Positions 1 to 7,240 of a DNA stretch of 39,108 nucleotides are shown in pieces; positions within the stretch are counted from its first letter, which is position 1; each line of letters opens with the position of its first letter. A model generated the notes under the pieces. It was not told the origin of the DNA. It did not search any database and saw only the letters and a program-made list of their open reading frames with translations. Source of the stretch: an uncultured Bacilli bacterium (lineage in GTDB: Bacteria > Bacillota_I > Bacilli_A > RF39 > UBA660); assembly GCA_934098455.1 (NCBI GenBank), contig CAKOOU010000007.1:1-39108 (forward strand), read 5' to 3'. A program made the position numbers and the translations under genes.

Positions 1-22
1 TATATTGGAAACTTTTATTATT

Positions 23-113
23 TTTACAAAATAAAAGACAAATAAGTAAAATTTCTACCTATTTGTCAACAGTCTGAGAGAATATAATTTATAGATTTAT
101 ATTCTCTTTTTTT
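23..113 (+). promoter_or_regulatory. promoter and terminator-like leader hairpin before the phosphoesterase pair
   Basis: A promoter-like pair TTTACA (23-28) and TAAAAT (47-52), spacer 18, precedes a hairpin whose arms GAGAATATA (78-86) and TATATTCTC (98-106) are followed by seven T. The T run directly abuts the GGAGG (114-118) of the next gene. This could be the terminator of a gene outside the window or a leader attenuator of the downstream pair. The sequence does not decide between these. Confidence 0.4.
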
Positions 114-126
114 GGAGGTTAAAAAT

Positions 127-1110
127 ATGAAGAACACTGATTTATATGAAAAATTAAAAGAATTAACAAGAAAAAATATTTCTATTAGTGATTTGTGTGA
201 TTCTTTAAACTTGAATGAATTAGAAGTATTAGCAATAGTAAGGGAATTAAGAAATAATGGTATAAATATTGCTGATAGAAAAAAAGATGATGATATTTAT
301 TTGATAAATCAAGGTGATAATGAATTTGAAGAAGAAAATAATTATATATTAAGTAGCGATGAAAACAATGAATTTAAATTTATTTTGATATCTGATACTA
401 GGTTAGGTTCAAAATATCAACAGCTAAGTATAATAAATGATATATATACAAAAGGTTATAGTTTGGGATATAATAATGTTATTTTATGTGGAAATATATC
501 AGAAGGTTTATATTCTTTAAATGATCCATATGTAGATACTATTTTTTTAGATGATACTATGAGACAAACGGACTATATTATTAATAATTATCCACAACTA
601 AAAAGTATGAAAACTTATTTTATATTAGGAAAGCAAGATGAAAAACACTTAAAAACTAATAAAATAAATATAGGTAAGAGAATCAGTCAATCAAGAAACG
701 ATATGATATATCTAGGTTGTAACTCTTGTAATATAATGTTAGATAATACTAAAATAATGCTATTTAGTCCAAAGCTTTCTAAAACTTATACGGTTTCTTA
801 TAGACCACAGCAACAAATAGATTCATTTAGAAGTGAAGATAAACCAAATATTTTACTTTATGGTGGATTATTACAAATGGAAAAGTTTACTTATAGGAAT
901 GTCGTTGTAATGAGTGTTCCTAGTGTTTGTGCTACTACTAAGGAAATGAATGATAAAAGATATTCCAATACCGTTGGTGCATGGTATGTAACTATTAAAA
1001 CAAACAAAAAAGGTTTCTTAGAAACAATTAAAGCATTTGATTCTGTTTATTATAAAACTAATAAAAATGATTATCAAAATTGCAAAGCTTTAAGAAAGAC
1101 GGTGATTTAA
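127..1110 (+). CDS. HTH-metallophosphoesterase pseudoenzyme (degenerate paralog of the next gene)
   Basis: This is a 327-residue protein with an N-terminal winged-helix-like segment (about residues 1-60) followed by a calcineurin-like phosphoesterase fold. It aligns along its length with the next gene, but the metal-binding motifs are altered: SDTRLGS replaces SDTHFGN (R92 for His), CGNISEG replaces IGDVVDG (N123 for Asp), GKQDEKH replaces GSHDESH (Q170 for His), and GGLLQM replaces GHYHKS. Only the first Asp (D90) and a later Asp persist. It is therefore probably catalytically dead and may be a regulatory or DNA-binding subunit. The start chosen is ATG 127, because GGAGG lies 8 bases upstream. 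A TTG at 112 is in frame but would contain that site. The gene ends one base before the next ATG (TAATATG), so the two are co-translated. The fold is clear; the cellular role is unknown. Confidence 0.8.
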   Translation: MKNTDLYEKLKELTRKNISISDLCDSLNLNELEVLAIVRELRNNGINIADRKKDDDIYLINQGDNEFEEENNYILSSDENNEFKFILISDTRLGSKYQQLSIINDIYTKGYSLGYNNVILCGNISEGLYSLNDPYVDTIFLDDTMRQTDYIINNYPQLKSMKTYFILGKQDEKHLKTNKINIGKRISQSRNDMIYLGCNSCNIMLDNTKIMLFSPKLSKTYTVSYRPQQQIDSFRSEDKPNILLYGGLLQMEKFTYRNVVVMSVPSVCATTKEMNDKRYSNTVGAWYVTIKTNKKGFLETIKAFDSVYYKTNKNDYQNCKALRKTVI

Positions 1111-1111
1111 T

Positions 1112-2101
1112 ATGGATTATAAAAGTTTAAATTATGTTAATAAAATTTATAAATATATAAAAAATAATATGGATATTTCATTATTTAAAGAAAAATTTAA
1201 TTTTAGTGATTCTGAATTTAATGGTATTTTAGAATTGCTTAAAATATATGGTAAAGATGTTAGTGTTGTTGAGGAAAATGGTAAATTAGTATTTAAAAAA
1301 GTTATTACTAAACGTTTATGTACTAAAGCAACAAAAGGTGAAAACTTAATTCATACATCTTTTGCAGCTGTTTCTGATACTCATTTTGGTAATATTCATC
1401 AACAACTACATTTACTTAATGAAATTTATAAAGAATCTTATAACAGAGGTATTAATTTAGTACTACATATAGGCGACGTTGTTGATGGTAATTATCCTAT
1501 TAGGCCTGAACAAGCTAGGCAACAATTTCTTCATGGTTTTGATGAACAAGTTGGGTATGTTGTTGATATGTATCCAAAAGTAAAGGGGATTACGACAAAA
1601 TATATTCTTGGTAGTCATGATGAATCGCATTATAAAAATGGTCAAGTCACAGTAAATGAATGGTTATCTAGATGTAGGAAAGATATGGTTTTTTTAGGTC
1701 AAGATACAGCTACTATTGATATTAATGGTGTTAAAATTGTATTAGATCATCCGGGTGGTGGCAGTGCACAATCTTTATCTTATAAACCACAAAAGAGAAT
1801 AGAAATACTAGAATCAGGCTCAAAGCCTAAAATATTACTAATTGGTCATTATCATAAAAGTTATTCATTTGTTTATAGAAATGTAAGATGTGTAGAAGTA
1901 CCATGTTTTTGTGATAGGACTCAATTTCAACAAAAAATGGGTTTATCTAATTCTGTTGGTGCATATTTTATTGATATTTATTCCAACTCAAAAGGTAATA
2001 TTGAATATTTTGAAGCTGAAGAGATGTTATTTGATAAAAAGGATATGTGGAATGAAGCAGGCAAAGATAAAAGAAAAGTTAAACAATTAGTCATAAATTA
2101 A
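1112..2101 (+). CDS. HTH-metallophosphoesterase, intact active site
   Basis: This 329-residue protein has an N-terminal helical, winged-helix-like region (about residues 1-75) and a calcineurin-like metallophosphoesterase domain. The family motifs are present in order: SDTHFGN (D89, H91), GDVVDGN (D122), GSHDESH (H169, D170), and GHYHKS (H246, H248), with a DHPGGG segment between them. This ligand set binds two metal ions in phosphodiesterases and nucleases. The HTH-plus-phosphoesterase architecture recalls the small subunit of archaeal DNA polymerase II (DP1) and repair exonucleases, so a nucleic-acid substrate is an inference. It starts one base after the stop of the degenerate paralog, with only a weak ribosome site (GGTGA), so it probably depends on translational coupling. 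It ends in a terminator shared with the convergent ABC operon. Confidence 0.82.
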   Translation: MDYKSLNYVNKIYKYIKNNMDISLFKEKFNFSDSEFNGILELLKIYGKDVSVVEENGKLVFKKVITKRLCTKATKGENLIHTSFAAVSDTHFGNIHQQLHLLNEIYKESYNRGINLVLHIGDVVDGNYPIRPEQARQQFLHGFDEQVGYVVDMYPKVKGITTKYILGSHDESHYKNGQVTVNEWLSRCRKDMVFLGQDTATIDINGVKIVLDHPGGGSAQSLSYKPQKRIEILESGSKPKILLIGHYHKSYSFVYRNVRCVEVPCFCDRTQFQQKMGLSNSVGAYFIDIYSNSKGNIEYFEAEEMLFDKKDMWNEAGKDKRKVKQLVIN

Positions 2102-2136
2102 AAAAATATAAAACCACAAGTGTTCTATATTTTTTA
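2101..2136. terminator. bidirectional terminator between convergent genes
   Basis: The arms AAAAAATATA (2101-2110) and TATATTTTTT (2126-2135) form an A/T-only hairpin with U-rich tails on both strands. It overlaps the stop codons of both the phosphoesterase (+) and the ABC permease (-), so it can end both transcripts. Confidence 0.5.
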
Positions 2137-2865
2137 ATCTTTATTATTAATCATTTTTTTATTAAATATTATTATTGATACTATTATTGATAAGGTGAAA
2201 TATGTTAGTAATATTAATATATTGTTCATTTTAATTAGAGATAGATTGTTATTTAGTATACCTTTTATTATTATTAATGAACTTTCAAATGGTAAAAAAT
2301 TACATAAATGTGTGAAAAAATTGCCTAACATTTCTTTAGGAAAGTACATTGTACTAGTAAATACAACTAGTTGTACAATTATACTAGATATTCCAGAAGA
2401 TGCTTTTTCATTAAATATACTTCCTATTATTATACCTATTGATATAAATAATATAGATATTAATGTTGAAATTAATATTGAATAAATTATAATTATACTA
2501 AATTTTAATCCAAGTATTATTGCTAATGTAAATAATAATATATTTTGAATTAATACTATTGGAATTAGTGAAATTATATAACCTAATATGTATTCTTTTG
2601 ATTTCATAGGTGATACACCTAATCTTATAAGCAATGATGTATTTCTATCACTAGAAATTAGAGTTGACGTTGATAAGGTTAAGAATGCAAAACTGAATAT
2701 TATTATTCCTGGAGTAAAGTTTTCTATTTTATAATTATCACTTGGTATATTAAATTGACTAAATATAAATAATAAAAATAATGGTAATATAATAGAAAAT
2801 ATTATACTTAATGGGTCTCTAATTATTTCTTTAGTATTTCTTTTTGCAAAATTTAATGTTCTCAT
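2134..2865 (-). CDS. ABC-2 type transporter permease
   Basis: This 243-residue integral membrane protein has about six hydrophobic segments, as in ABC-2 exporters. The first (about residues 18-38) follows the short N-terminal amphipathic stretch with KRNTKEIIRDP typical of these permeases. It is translationally coupled to the upstream ATPase: the ATPase stop TAA overlaps the ATG (TAATG), and GGAGG lies in the last codons of the ATPase. It should form a half-size exporter with that ATPase. The substrate is not evident; drug, peptide or lipid export are all usual for this family. Confidence 0.9.
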   Translation of the reverse strand: MRTLNFAKRNTKEIIRDPLSIIFSIILPLFLLFIFSQFNIPSDNYKIENFTPGIIIFSFAFLTLSTSTLISSDRNTSLLIRLGVSPMKSKEYILGYIISLIPIVLIQNILLFTLAIILGLKFSIIIIYSILISTLISILFISIGIIIGSIFNEKASSGISSIIVQLVVFTSTMYFPKEMLGNFFTHLCNFLPFESSLIIIKGILNNNLSLIKMNNILILLTYFTLSIIVSIIIFNKKMINNKD

Positions 2866-3587
2866 TATAATTCACCTCCAGTTGATATTTTTATAAATGC
2901 ATCTTCAAATGTTTTACATTTTGATTCTTTTTTTATGTGTTCTGGTGTTCCTACTATTTTTAATGTTCCTTCTTTCATTATACCTACTCTATCTGATAAT
3001 TTTTCTGCTTCTTCCATGTAGTGTGTTGTTAAAATTATTGTTGTATTATTTTTTAGAGTTTTTATTATATTCCATAATTCTTTTCTTGCTATAACATCTA
3101 ATCCTAATGTTGGTTCATCTAAAAATAATATTTTAGGTTCATTTATAAGTGCTAGTGCAATTGATAATTTTCTTTGCCATCCACCTGATAATGTCTTTGC
3201 TTTTTGATTTAATACATTTTCTAATTTAAATAATTTTATTAATTCTTCTATTTTCGTTTCTTTATTATTTATTTCGTATACTCCTGCAAAAAAATTTAAG
3301 TTTTCTAGAACTGTTAAATTTTTTGCAATTGCCGTATCTTGTGGAGATATGTTTAATATTTCTTTTATTTTTTGTTTGTTTTTAGATAAGTCTAATTCAT
3401 TAATAAAAACATTTCCACTTGTTGGTTTTATTAATGTTGATAACATTTTAAGAGTTGTAGTTTTACCTGCTCCATTTGTACCTAATAGAGAAAATAATTC
3501 ACCTTCTTTTATTTCTAAATTTAGATTATTAACTGCTATTTTATTTTTATATTTTTTAGTTAAACTTTCTGTTTTAATTGTATACAT
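2865..3587 (-). CDS. ABC transporter ATP-binding protein
   Basis: This 240-residue ABC ATPase has a Walker A GTNGAGKTT (about residues 36-44), a Q-loop region NISPQDTAI, the signature LSGGWQRKLSIA, a Walker B ILFLDEPTLGLD, and an H-loop TTHYMEEAE. It belongs to the ABC-2 exporter (DrrA/CcmA-like) class and would energise the adjacent permease. The AAAGGAG ribosome site lies within the last codons of the upstream AbrB-like gene, so all three genes form one operon. Substrate unknown. Confidence 0.94.
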   Translation of the reverse strand: MYTIKTESLTKKYKNKIAVNNLNLEIKEGELFSLLGTNGAGKTTTLKMLSTLIKPTSGNVFINELDLSKNKQKIKEILNISPQDTAIAKNLTVLENLNFFAGVYEINNKETKIEELIKLFKLENVLNQKAKTLSGGWQRKLSIALALINEPKILFLDEPTLGLDVIARKELWNIIKTLKNNTTIILTTHYMEEAEKLSDRVGIMKEGTLKIVGTPEHIKKESKCKTFEDAFIKISTGGEL

Positions 3588-3589
3588 AA

Positions 3590-3790
3590 TTATTCTCCTT
3601 TGTTAAAAATATTTGTACTAATATCTTCTATTACTTCTGATTTTACTAGAGCGATACCTTTTTTCTTATCACATAATACTATGATTGAATCTCCTGGATT
3701 AATATCAAACATATTTCTTGCTTCTTTTGGAATTACTATTTGTCCTTTTTCTCCTACTTTACATATTCCAACATATTTATCTTTTTTCAT
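3590..3790 (-). CDS. AbrB/SpoVT-type transcriptional regulator
   Basis: This 66-residue protein consists of one swapped-hairpin AbrB/MazE DNA-binding domain. The sequence VGEKGQIVIPKEARNMF matches the family core, followed by INPGDSIIVL. It is the first gene of an operon with an ABC exporter and ends five bases before the ATPase start. The family acts as dimeric or tetrameric repressors. Four 9-bp repeats over and downstream of its own -10 box suggest autoregulation of the operon. A MazE-like antitoxin role is less likely because no toxin partner is adjacent. Confidence 0.88.
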   Translation of the reverse strand: MKKDKYVGICKVGEKGQIVIPKEARNMFDINPGDSIIVLCDKKKGIALVKSEVIEDISTNIFNKGE

Positions 3791-3806
3791 AAAATAATTT
3801 CTCCTT

Positions 3807-3854
3807 TGTTATACTTTTCATACTTATTATACTTATTGTACATAAAAAAAGCAA
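3807..3854 (-). promoter_or_regulatory. promoter of the AbrB-ABC operon with 9-bp direct repeats
   Basis: On the minus strand TTGCTT (3854-3849) and TATAAT (3831-3826) are separated by 17 bases. Covering the -10 and the start region are tandem 9-mers. Read on the plus strand these are TGTTATACT (3807-3815), TTTCATACT (3816-3824), TATTATACT (3825-3833), and a weaker TATTGTACA (3834-3842). This looks like an operator, probably for the AbrB-like product itself. Confidence 0.6.
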
Positions 3855-3874
3855 GTGAATTGCTATTTATTTTT

Positions 3875-4813
3875 CTATTTTATATTCCATTTTGGTGGAT
3901 ATATGTATTCTATTTTTGTTTGTTTAGGCGTATATTTCTTTTTAATTTTAGTTCTATTAGATTTTAAGGATGGAACTTTTTCTCTACAATATTTATCTAA
4001 TTCGCAAAATATATTTTGTATATCTATAAGTTGTAGTTTTCTATTACCTATCGTTTTAAAATCAAGATTTAATCTTTTAAATTCTTCTTCTTGATGATTG
4101 TACATATACCTTATGATATCTTCATTTGATAAGTTTCCTTTATCTATGAAACACTTTTTTATTCCTCTTAATGAGCCTGGTCCTGCAACTGTAAATTCAT
4201 CTTCTTTCCAATCAACTATATTACTGTAATTGATGTCTGTTATTAATTGATATGCCATGAAGTTTCCTATTAACGGATATGATTTTATTATTTTAAAAGC
4301 TTGTTCCATATTGGTACATTTTAATATTTTATCTTGTACTTTATCAATTATGAACATTTTGTTTAAAAGTGCTAAGTGATTATCATGTTTTCTATCATAT
4401 CCAAATGCTTTTGTGGCACAACTTATATAGGCATCATTATATATTTTTATGTTATTATTTATTGCATTTGTTAATACTTTACTATATTCTTTCATATCAA
4501 ATGTTGATAATGTTATATCTTTAAATTCTTTTAGTAATAATTCCCATGTTGATTCTTTATTAAACAATTTAAATAATATTATTCTAAATAACATATCTTC
4601 ATCTTTATATGTCTTGCCATTATATATTACATTTTTTAATAAATATTGACTAACTCTGTCATTCACGCGATAACTGTTGCAAAATTTGTAGGTCTTTAAG
4701 ATGGGGTCATTAGTCCATGGAGGTGTATCTCCGTTTAATTTTTTTATAAATATATTTTGCCTCTCGTTAGCAAAATACCAGTATAAGTCATAAATTTCTT
4801 GTCTCTTTTTCAT
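3875..4813 (-). CDS. protein resembling the 5-hmdU DNA kinase helical domain
   Basis: This 312-residue protein starts with an ERQNIF motif, followed by PPWTNDPILKTYKFCNSYRV and DRVSQYLLKNV. Later come LIGNFMAYQLITDINYS and an AGPGSLRGIKKCF motif. From memory these match the alpha-helical domain described with 5-hydroxymethyl-deoxyuridine DNA kinases and thymine-hypermodification pyrophosphorylases in phages (Iyer, Burroughs and Aravind's DNA base-modification families). That domain family is thought to handle modified pyrimidines in DNA. No separate P-loop kinase domain is visible here and no obvious modification partner is adjacent. The C-terminal 50 residues are Lys-rich and may bind nucleic acid. 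It is a monocistronic gene read from its own ribosome site (AAAGG). It may be a phage-derived or defence gene. The family is fairly clear; the biochemical role is not. Confidence 0.65.
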   Translation of the reverse strand: MKKRQEIYDLYWYFANERQNIFIKKLNGDTPPWTNDPILKTYKFCNSYRVNDRVSQYLLKNVIYNGKTYKDEDMLFRIILFKLFNKESTWELLLKEFKDITLSTFDMKEYSKVLTNAINNNIKIYNDAYISCATKAFGYDRKHDNHLALLNKMFIIDKVQDKILKCTNMEQAFKIIKSYPLIGNFMAYQLITDINYSNIVDWKEDEFTVAGPGSLRGIKKCFIDKGNLSNEDIIRYMYNHQEEEFKRLNLDFKTIGNRKLQLIDIQNIFCELDKYCREKVPSLKSNRTKIKKKYTPKQTKIEYIYPPKWNIK

Positions 4814-4881
4814 AATAAAATCCTTTCTTTTTTTAAAATTTTATAACATATATAATTTAATTTCAACTATAATTTTGTATT

Positions 4882-4906
4882 AAAAAATGTAGAGTTTGTT
4901 CTACAT
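4882..4906 (-). terminator. intrinsic terminator containing a stop codon
   Basis: The arms TGTAGA and TCTACA (4889-4894 and 4900-4905) are followed on the minus strand by six T (4887-4882). The TAG stop of the upstream beta-helix gene lies inside the 5' arm. Confidence 0.7.
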
Positions 4907-5548
4907 GATTTTTAAGTTTTCTATATCATTTGTTTTTAAAATTTTATTTTGTGGGATTATACCTCTTATGTTTAATAGTGGATATATATTTGTATTTTTT
5001 CCTATTATTGTTCCTGGATTTAATACTGTATTACAACCAACGTTTACATTGTCTCCTATTATTGCTCCTAGTTTAGTTAAATTTGTATCTATATTGTTTA
5101 CTTTAATATTTGTTTTATCTAATTTTTGATTGCTAATTTTTACTCCAGCTCCTAAATGAGAATTATAACCTAAAATTGAATCACCTACGTAATTAAAATG
5201 AGGTATTTTAGTATTGTTAAAAAGAATAGAGTTTTTTATTTCTGTATTTGAACCTATAACATTATTTTTACCTATTATTACACTACCTTTTATGTGAGAG
5301 AATGGTAATATTTTTGTATTGTCATCTATTATACAAGGTGGATTAATTACAGAATATTTATCTATTATTACATTTTTTCCTATCCATATATTTTTTTCTA
5401 TTTCTTTATAATGTGTTTTATCTAACCCTTTTCCTAATTCTATTATTTTATTTTCTAAATTATATAATACTTCCCAAGGATATGTTATATTTTTAAAAAG
5501 GTTTGTTGATATTGTCTCTTCTATGTTTATAATTTCTTTTATATTCAT
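4901..5548 (-). CDS. left-handed beta-helix (hexapeptide-repeat) transferase-like protein
   Basis: This protein of about 215 residues is built from hexapeptide repeats (for example IGKNVI, IGKNNV, IGDNVN, IGKNTN) that form a left-handed beta-helix from about residue 50 to 205. The segment FNYVGDSILGYNSHLGAGV resembles the C-terminal acetyltransferase half of GlmU-type sugar nucleotidyltransferases. The N-terminal nucleotidyltransferase half is absent, so pyrophosphorylase activity is not expected. An acyl- or acetyl-transferase role on a sugar nucleotide is an inference. The chosen start gives a 4-base ATGA overlap with the upstream membrane-protein gene, with GGTGG 8 bases before it. An ATG at 5563 is also in frame. 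Confidence 0.72.
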   Translation of the reverse strand: MNIKEIINIEETISTNLFKNITYPWEVLYNLENKIIELGKGLDKTHYKEIEKNIWIGKNVIIDKYSVINPPCIIDDNTKILPFSHIKGSVIIGKNNVIGSNTEIKNSILFNNTKIPHFNYVGDSILGYNSHLGAGVKISNQKLDKTNIKVNNIDTNLTKLGAIIGDNVNVGCNTVLNPGTIIGKNTNIYPLLNIRGIIPQNKILKTNDIENLKIM

Positions 5549-6195
5549 TTTACGAACCACCATTCTATAAATTTATTTGACATGAATTCATCATTATATT
5601 TCTTATCTATTTTTTCTTCTATTTTATTATTTGGTGGAATACTAAAGTGTCTATCTTTCCATCTTATGATTGCAACTGATGTTAATGACATATTTAAAAT
5701 CATTAGAAATACTAATATATTGCATATTATGCTATATTTGTAACCTTTTATTTTATCAAAAAATTTATCATATTTTGGTACTATAACATATATGAATATT
5801 AAGCCTAGTAATCCCCACATTATTGTCATATCTAGTGATATATATCCATGTAAATTAAATGCTCTTCTTTTATAATCCCATGCTTTCATATGAAGTCCAT
5901 ATTCTAACATGAAACCACATATATATTCTACTACATCGCAAAGTATTGCTGCTGATGTAAATTGGATAAACATGTTGCTTTTTTTCTGTAATTTTGCATT
6001 GAAATATAATACTAAAGCCCCTAATCCATATATTAAACAAAATGGACCATATACCGTGACGACGTGGCTTTCCCAATGTCCGTGTCTATATAAACACCAT
6101 ATCCCTTCTAGTATCACACCTAGCACATTTGCAATCATAAATAGCCAAAAAGCTTTTTGGTATATTATATAATTTTTACTTTGTTCTTTTTTCAT
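5545..6195 (-). CDS. CmpB-family (putative ABC-transporter type IV) membrane protein
   Basis: This 216-residue membrane protein has about five hydrophobic segments. The N-terminal pattern FWLFMIANVLGVILEGIWCL, followed by a GxWESH motif and YGPFCLIYGLGALVL, is characteristic of the CmpB-like family, often annotated as putative ABC-transporter permeases. No ATPase partner is adjacent and the true function is not established. It overlaps the downstream beta-helix gene by four bases and is probably co-transcribed with it. The upstream 335 bases hold toxin-antitoxin-like repeat 1 and no strong separate promoter that I could identify. Confidence 0.8.
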   Translation of the reverse strand: MKKEQSKNYIIYQKAFWLFMIANVLGVILEGIWCLYRHGHWESHVVTVYGPFCLIYGLGALVLYFNAKLQKKSNMFIQFTSAAILCDVVEYICGFMLEYGLHMKAWDYKRRAFNLHGYISLDMTIMWGLLGLIFIYVIVPKYDKFFDKIKGYKYSIICNILVFLMILNMSLTSVAIIRWKDRHFSIPPNNKIEEKIDKKYNDEFMSNKFIEWWFVK

Positions 6196-6316
6196 GTACT
6201 ACCTACTTCTTTAGTTGATTATATCATATTATATTACAAAATTGAAATAATATGTATTTTTTTAATAAATATGATATATATATTGACACAAATTATTATT
6301 GTGGTAAAATTTAATT

Positions 6317-6389
6317 AGGGAACATTCATTTACAGAATGTCTACCTACCTCGGATAGACACACGTATTTATTACGTGTCCTTTTTTTTT
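6317..6389 (+). ncRNA. predicted antitoxin RNA, copy 1
   Basis: A near-consensus promoter, TTGACA (6283-6288) and TAAAAT (6305-6310) with spacer 16, should start an RNA near 6317. It ends at a hairpin with arms ACACGT (6360-6365) and ACGTGT (6373-6378) plus nine T (6381-6389). Two earlier hairpins are predicted: ACATTC/GAATGT, and TGTCTA/TAGACA (6338-6343, 6355-6360) presenting the loop CCTACCTCGGA. Bases 6343-6351 (ACCTACCTC) are perfectly complementary to the toxin mRNA ribosome site (GAGGTAGGT), so direct translational block is plausible. It also overlaps any toxin mRNA that reads beyond the ORF by about 40 bases. No expression evidence is available. Confidence 0.7.
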
Positions 6390-6430
6390 GGACTATAAAA
6401 AATACTAGTGTCTAATTAATATTTAACCAA

Positions 6431-6523
6431 TTACCCCCTGAAGAGTATTTTAGATAAAATAATCAATTTGATTACTAATATAAATTTATCAAATATTTTT
6501 AAAATAAATGATTTATTACTCAT
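6431..6523 (-). CDS. small hydrophobic cationic peptide, predicted type I toxin, copy 1
   Basis: This 30-codon ORF begins MSNKSFILKI and ends LIILSKILFRG. It is mostly Ile, Leu and Phe, with six Lys/Arg and one Asp, so it should form a cationic membrane-active helix. A perfect AAGGAGG lies about 12 bases upstream of the ATG. Copy 2 keeps the frame, length, start, stop and ribosome site, and its three changes are F11C, L16I and V17I. A candidate promoter is TTGGCA (6637-6632) with TATTTA (6613-6608), spacer 18. The 5' leader contains CTACCTAC, which can fold onto GGAGGTAGG and hide the ribosome site, as is common in type I toxin mRNAs. It does not obviously belong to Fst, Ldr, TisB or BsrG families. 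A membrane-peptide regulator is an alternative. Confidence 0.68.
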   Translation of the reverse strand: MSNKSFILKIFDKFILVIKLIILSKILFRG

Positions 6524-6653
6524 ATAATCAACCTACCTCCTTAAAAAGTTGTAGGTAGACACTAAGAAATGAATGTTCGATTAGTTATACTACAATAGTT
6601 TGAACTATAAATAAAGTGATTCGACAAAACTTGCCAAAAGTTTTTTATTGTGT

Positions 6654-6709
6654 AAAAAAAGACTACTGCTATAGTTTGCAATAATCTCTCTATACTTTTT
6701 CAGCAGTCC
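6654..6709 (-). terminator. probable terminator of the T7SS cargo unit
   Basis: On the minus strand ACTGCT (6707-6702) and AGCAGT (6670-6665) form a long bulged hairpin, with inner arms ATAG/CTAT, followed by seven T (6660-6654). It lies just after the stop of the likely immunity gene and its T run forms the edge of repeat 1. Confidence 0.42.
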
Positions 6710-6729
6710 GCTGTCTCCCTATAAACTCT

Positions 6730-7230
6730 TTATTTTTTTGGAGTATTTTCTTTTAATCTACCTATTCTTATACTTGTATCTTCACTTTTTCCCGTTGCAT
6801 ACTGCAAATCCAAAATAGTTTCTGATACCAATTCACTGGCTAAAAAAATGTTAAAATCATAAACTTTTTTGTTTAATTTTTCTATTTTTAATAGGTACTC
6901 TGATAAATTAATATTACTGTTTATTATATCATTTTTTAATCTATTTTTTGCAATATCATACGCAAATTCAGATATTTCAGATAATTTCTTAAGATTTTCG
7001 TCTGGTATTATAAATGATTTTTTATATTCAGGACTTTCATTTGACCATTTATTATTTTCTAACTCAACTAAAATGTTGATTTTATTTTTATCCACAATCT
7101 GTCCTTTATCAAATTCTTCATAGGATTTTTTTATATAATCCATATAATAGTTTTTAATATTATCATCATCTGGCAATCCATACATAAATGTTTTTATAGT
7201 TTTATTATATATTATTTCAATTAAACTCAT
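6730..7230 (-). CDS. likely immunity protein for the adjacent T7SS toxin
   Basis: This 166-residue protein is soluble, mostly helical and acidic to neutral, with no signal peptide or membrane segment. I do not recognise a family. It starts 10 bases after the stop of the giant toxin gene, behind a perfect AAGGAGG, and is the last gene before the terminator. A small cytosolic gene directly after a polymorphic toxin is the usual place for the cognate immunity protein, and that is the basis of the call. A secretion accessory is possible. Confidence in the gene is high, in the role moderate. Confidence 0.6.
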   Translation of the reverse strand: MSLIEIIYNKTIKTFMYGLPDDDNIKNYYMDYIKKSYEEFDKGQIVDKNKINILVELENNKWSNESPEYKKSFIIPDENLKKLSEISEFAYDIAKNRLKNDIINSNINLSEYLLKIEKLNKKVYDFNIFLASELVSETILDLQYATGKSEDTSIRIGRLKENTPKK

Positions 7231-7240
7231 AAAATCCTCC

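Larger units (their letters stand above)
6274..6660. repeat. direct repeat copy 1: type I toxin-antitoxin-like module
   Basis: This 387-base block recurs in the same orientation at 23352-23737 with about 96% identity. Each copy contains a plus-strand promoter and terminator for a ~70-nt RNA and a minus-strand 30-codon ORF with a strong ribosome site. Its ends carry an imperfect inverted pair: GAACATTCATTT...GTCTACCTAC (6320-6347) and GTAGGTAGAC...AAATGAATGTTC (6551-6578). The right end lies at the A/T run of the terminator of the T7SS cargo unit. Confidence 0.92.

Noticed and set aside
3807..3842. CRISPR array
   Set aside because: The repeats are only 9 bases long, contiguous and lie on a promoter.
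6274..6660. Insertion sequence or MITE
   Set aside because: The end inverted repeats are internal to promoters and leader segments, no transposase or target-site duplication is visible, and the content is better explained by two convergent transcripts.
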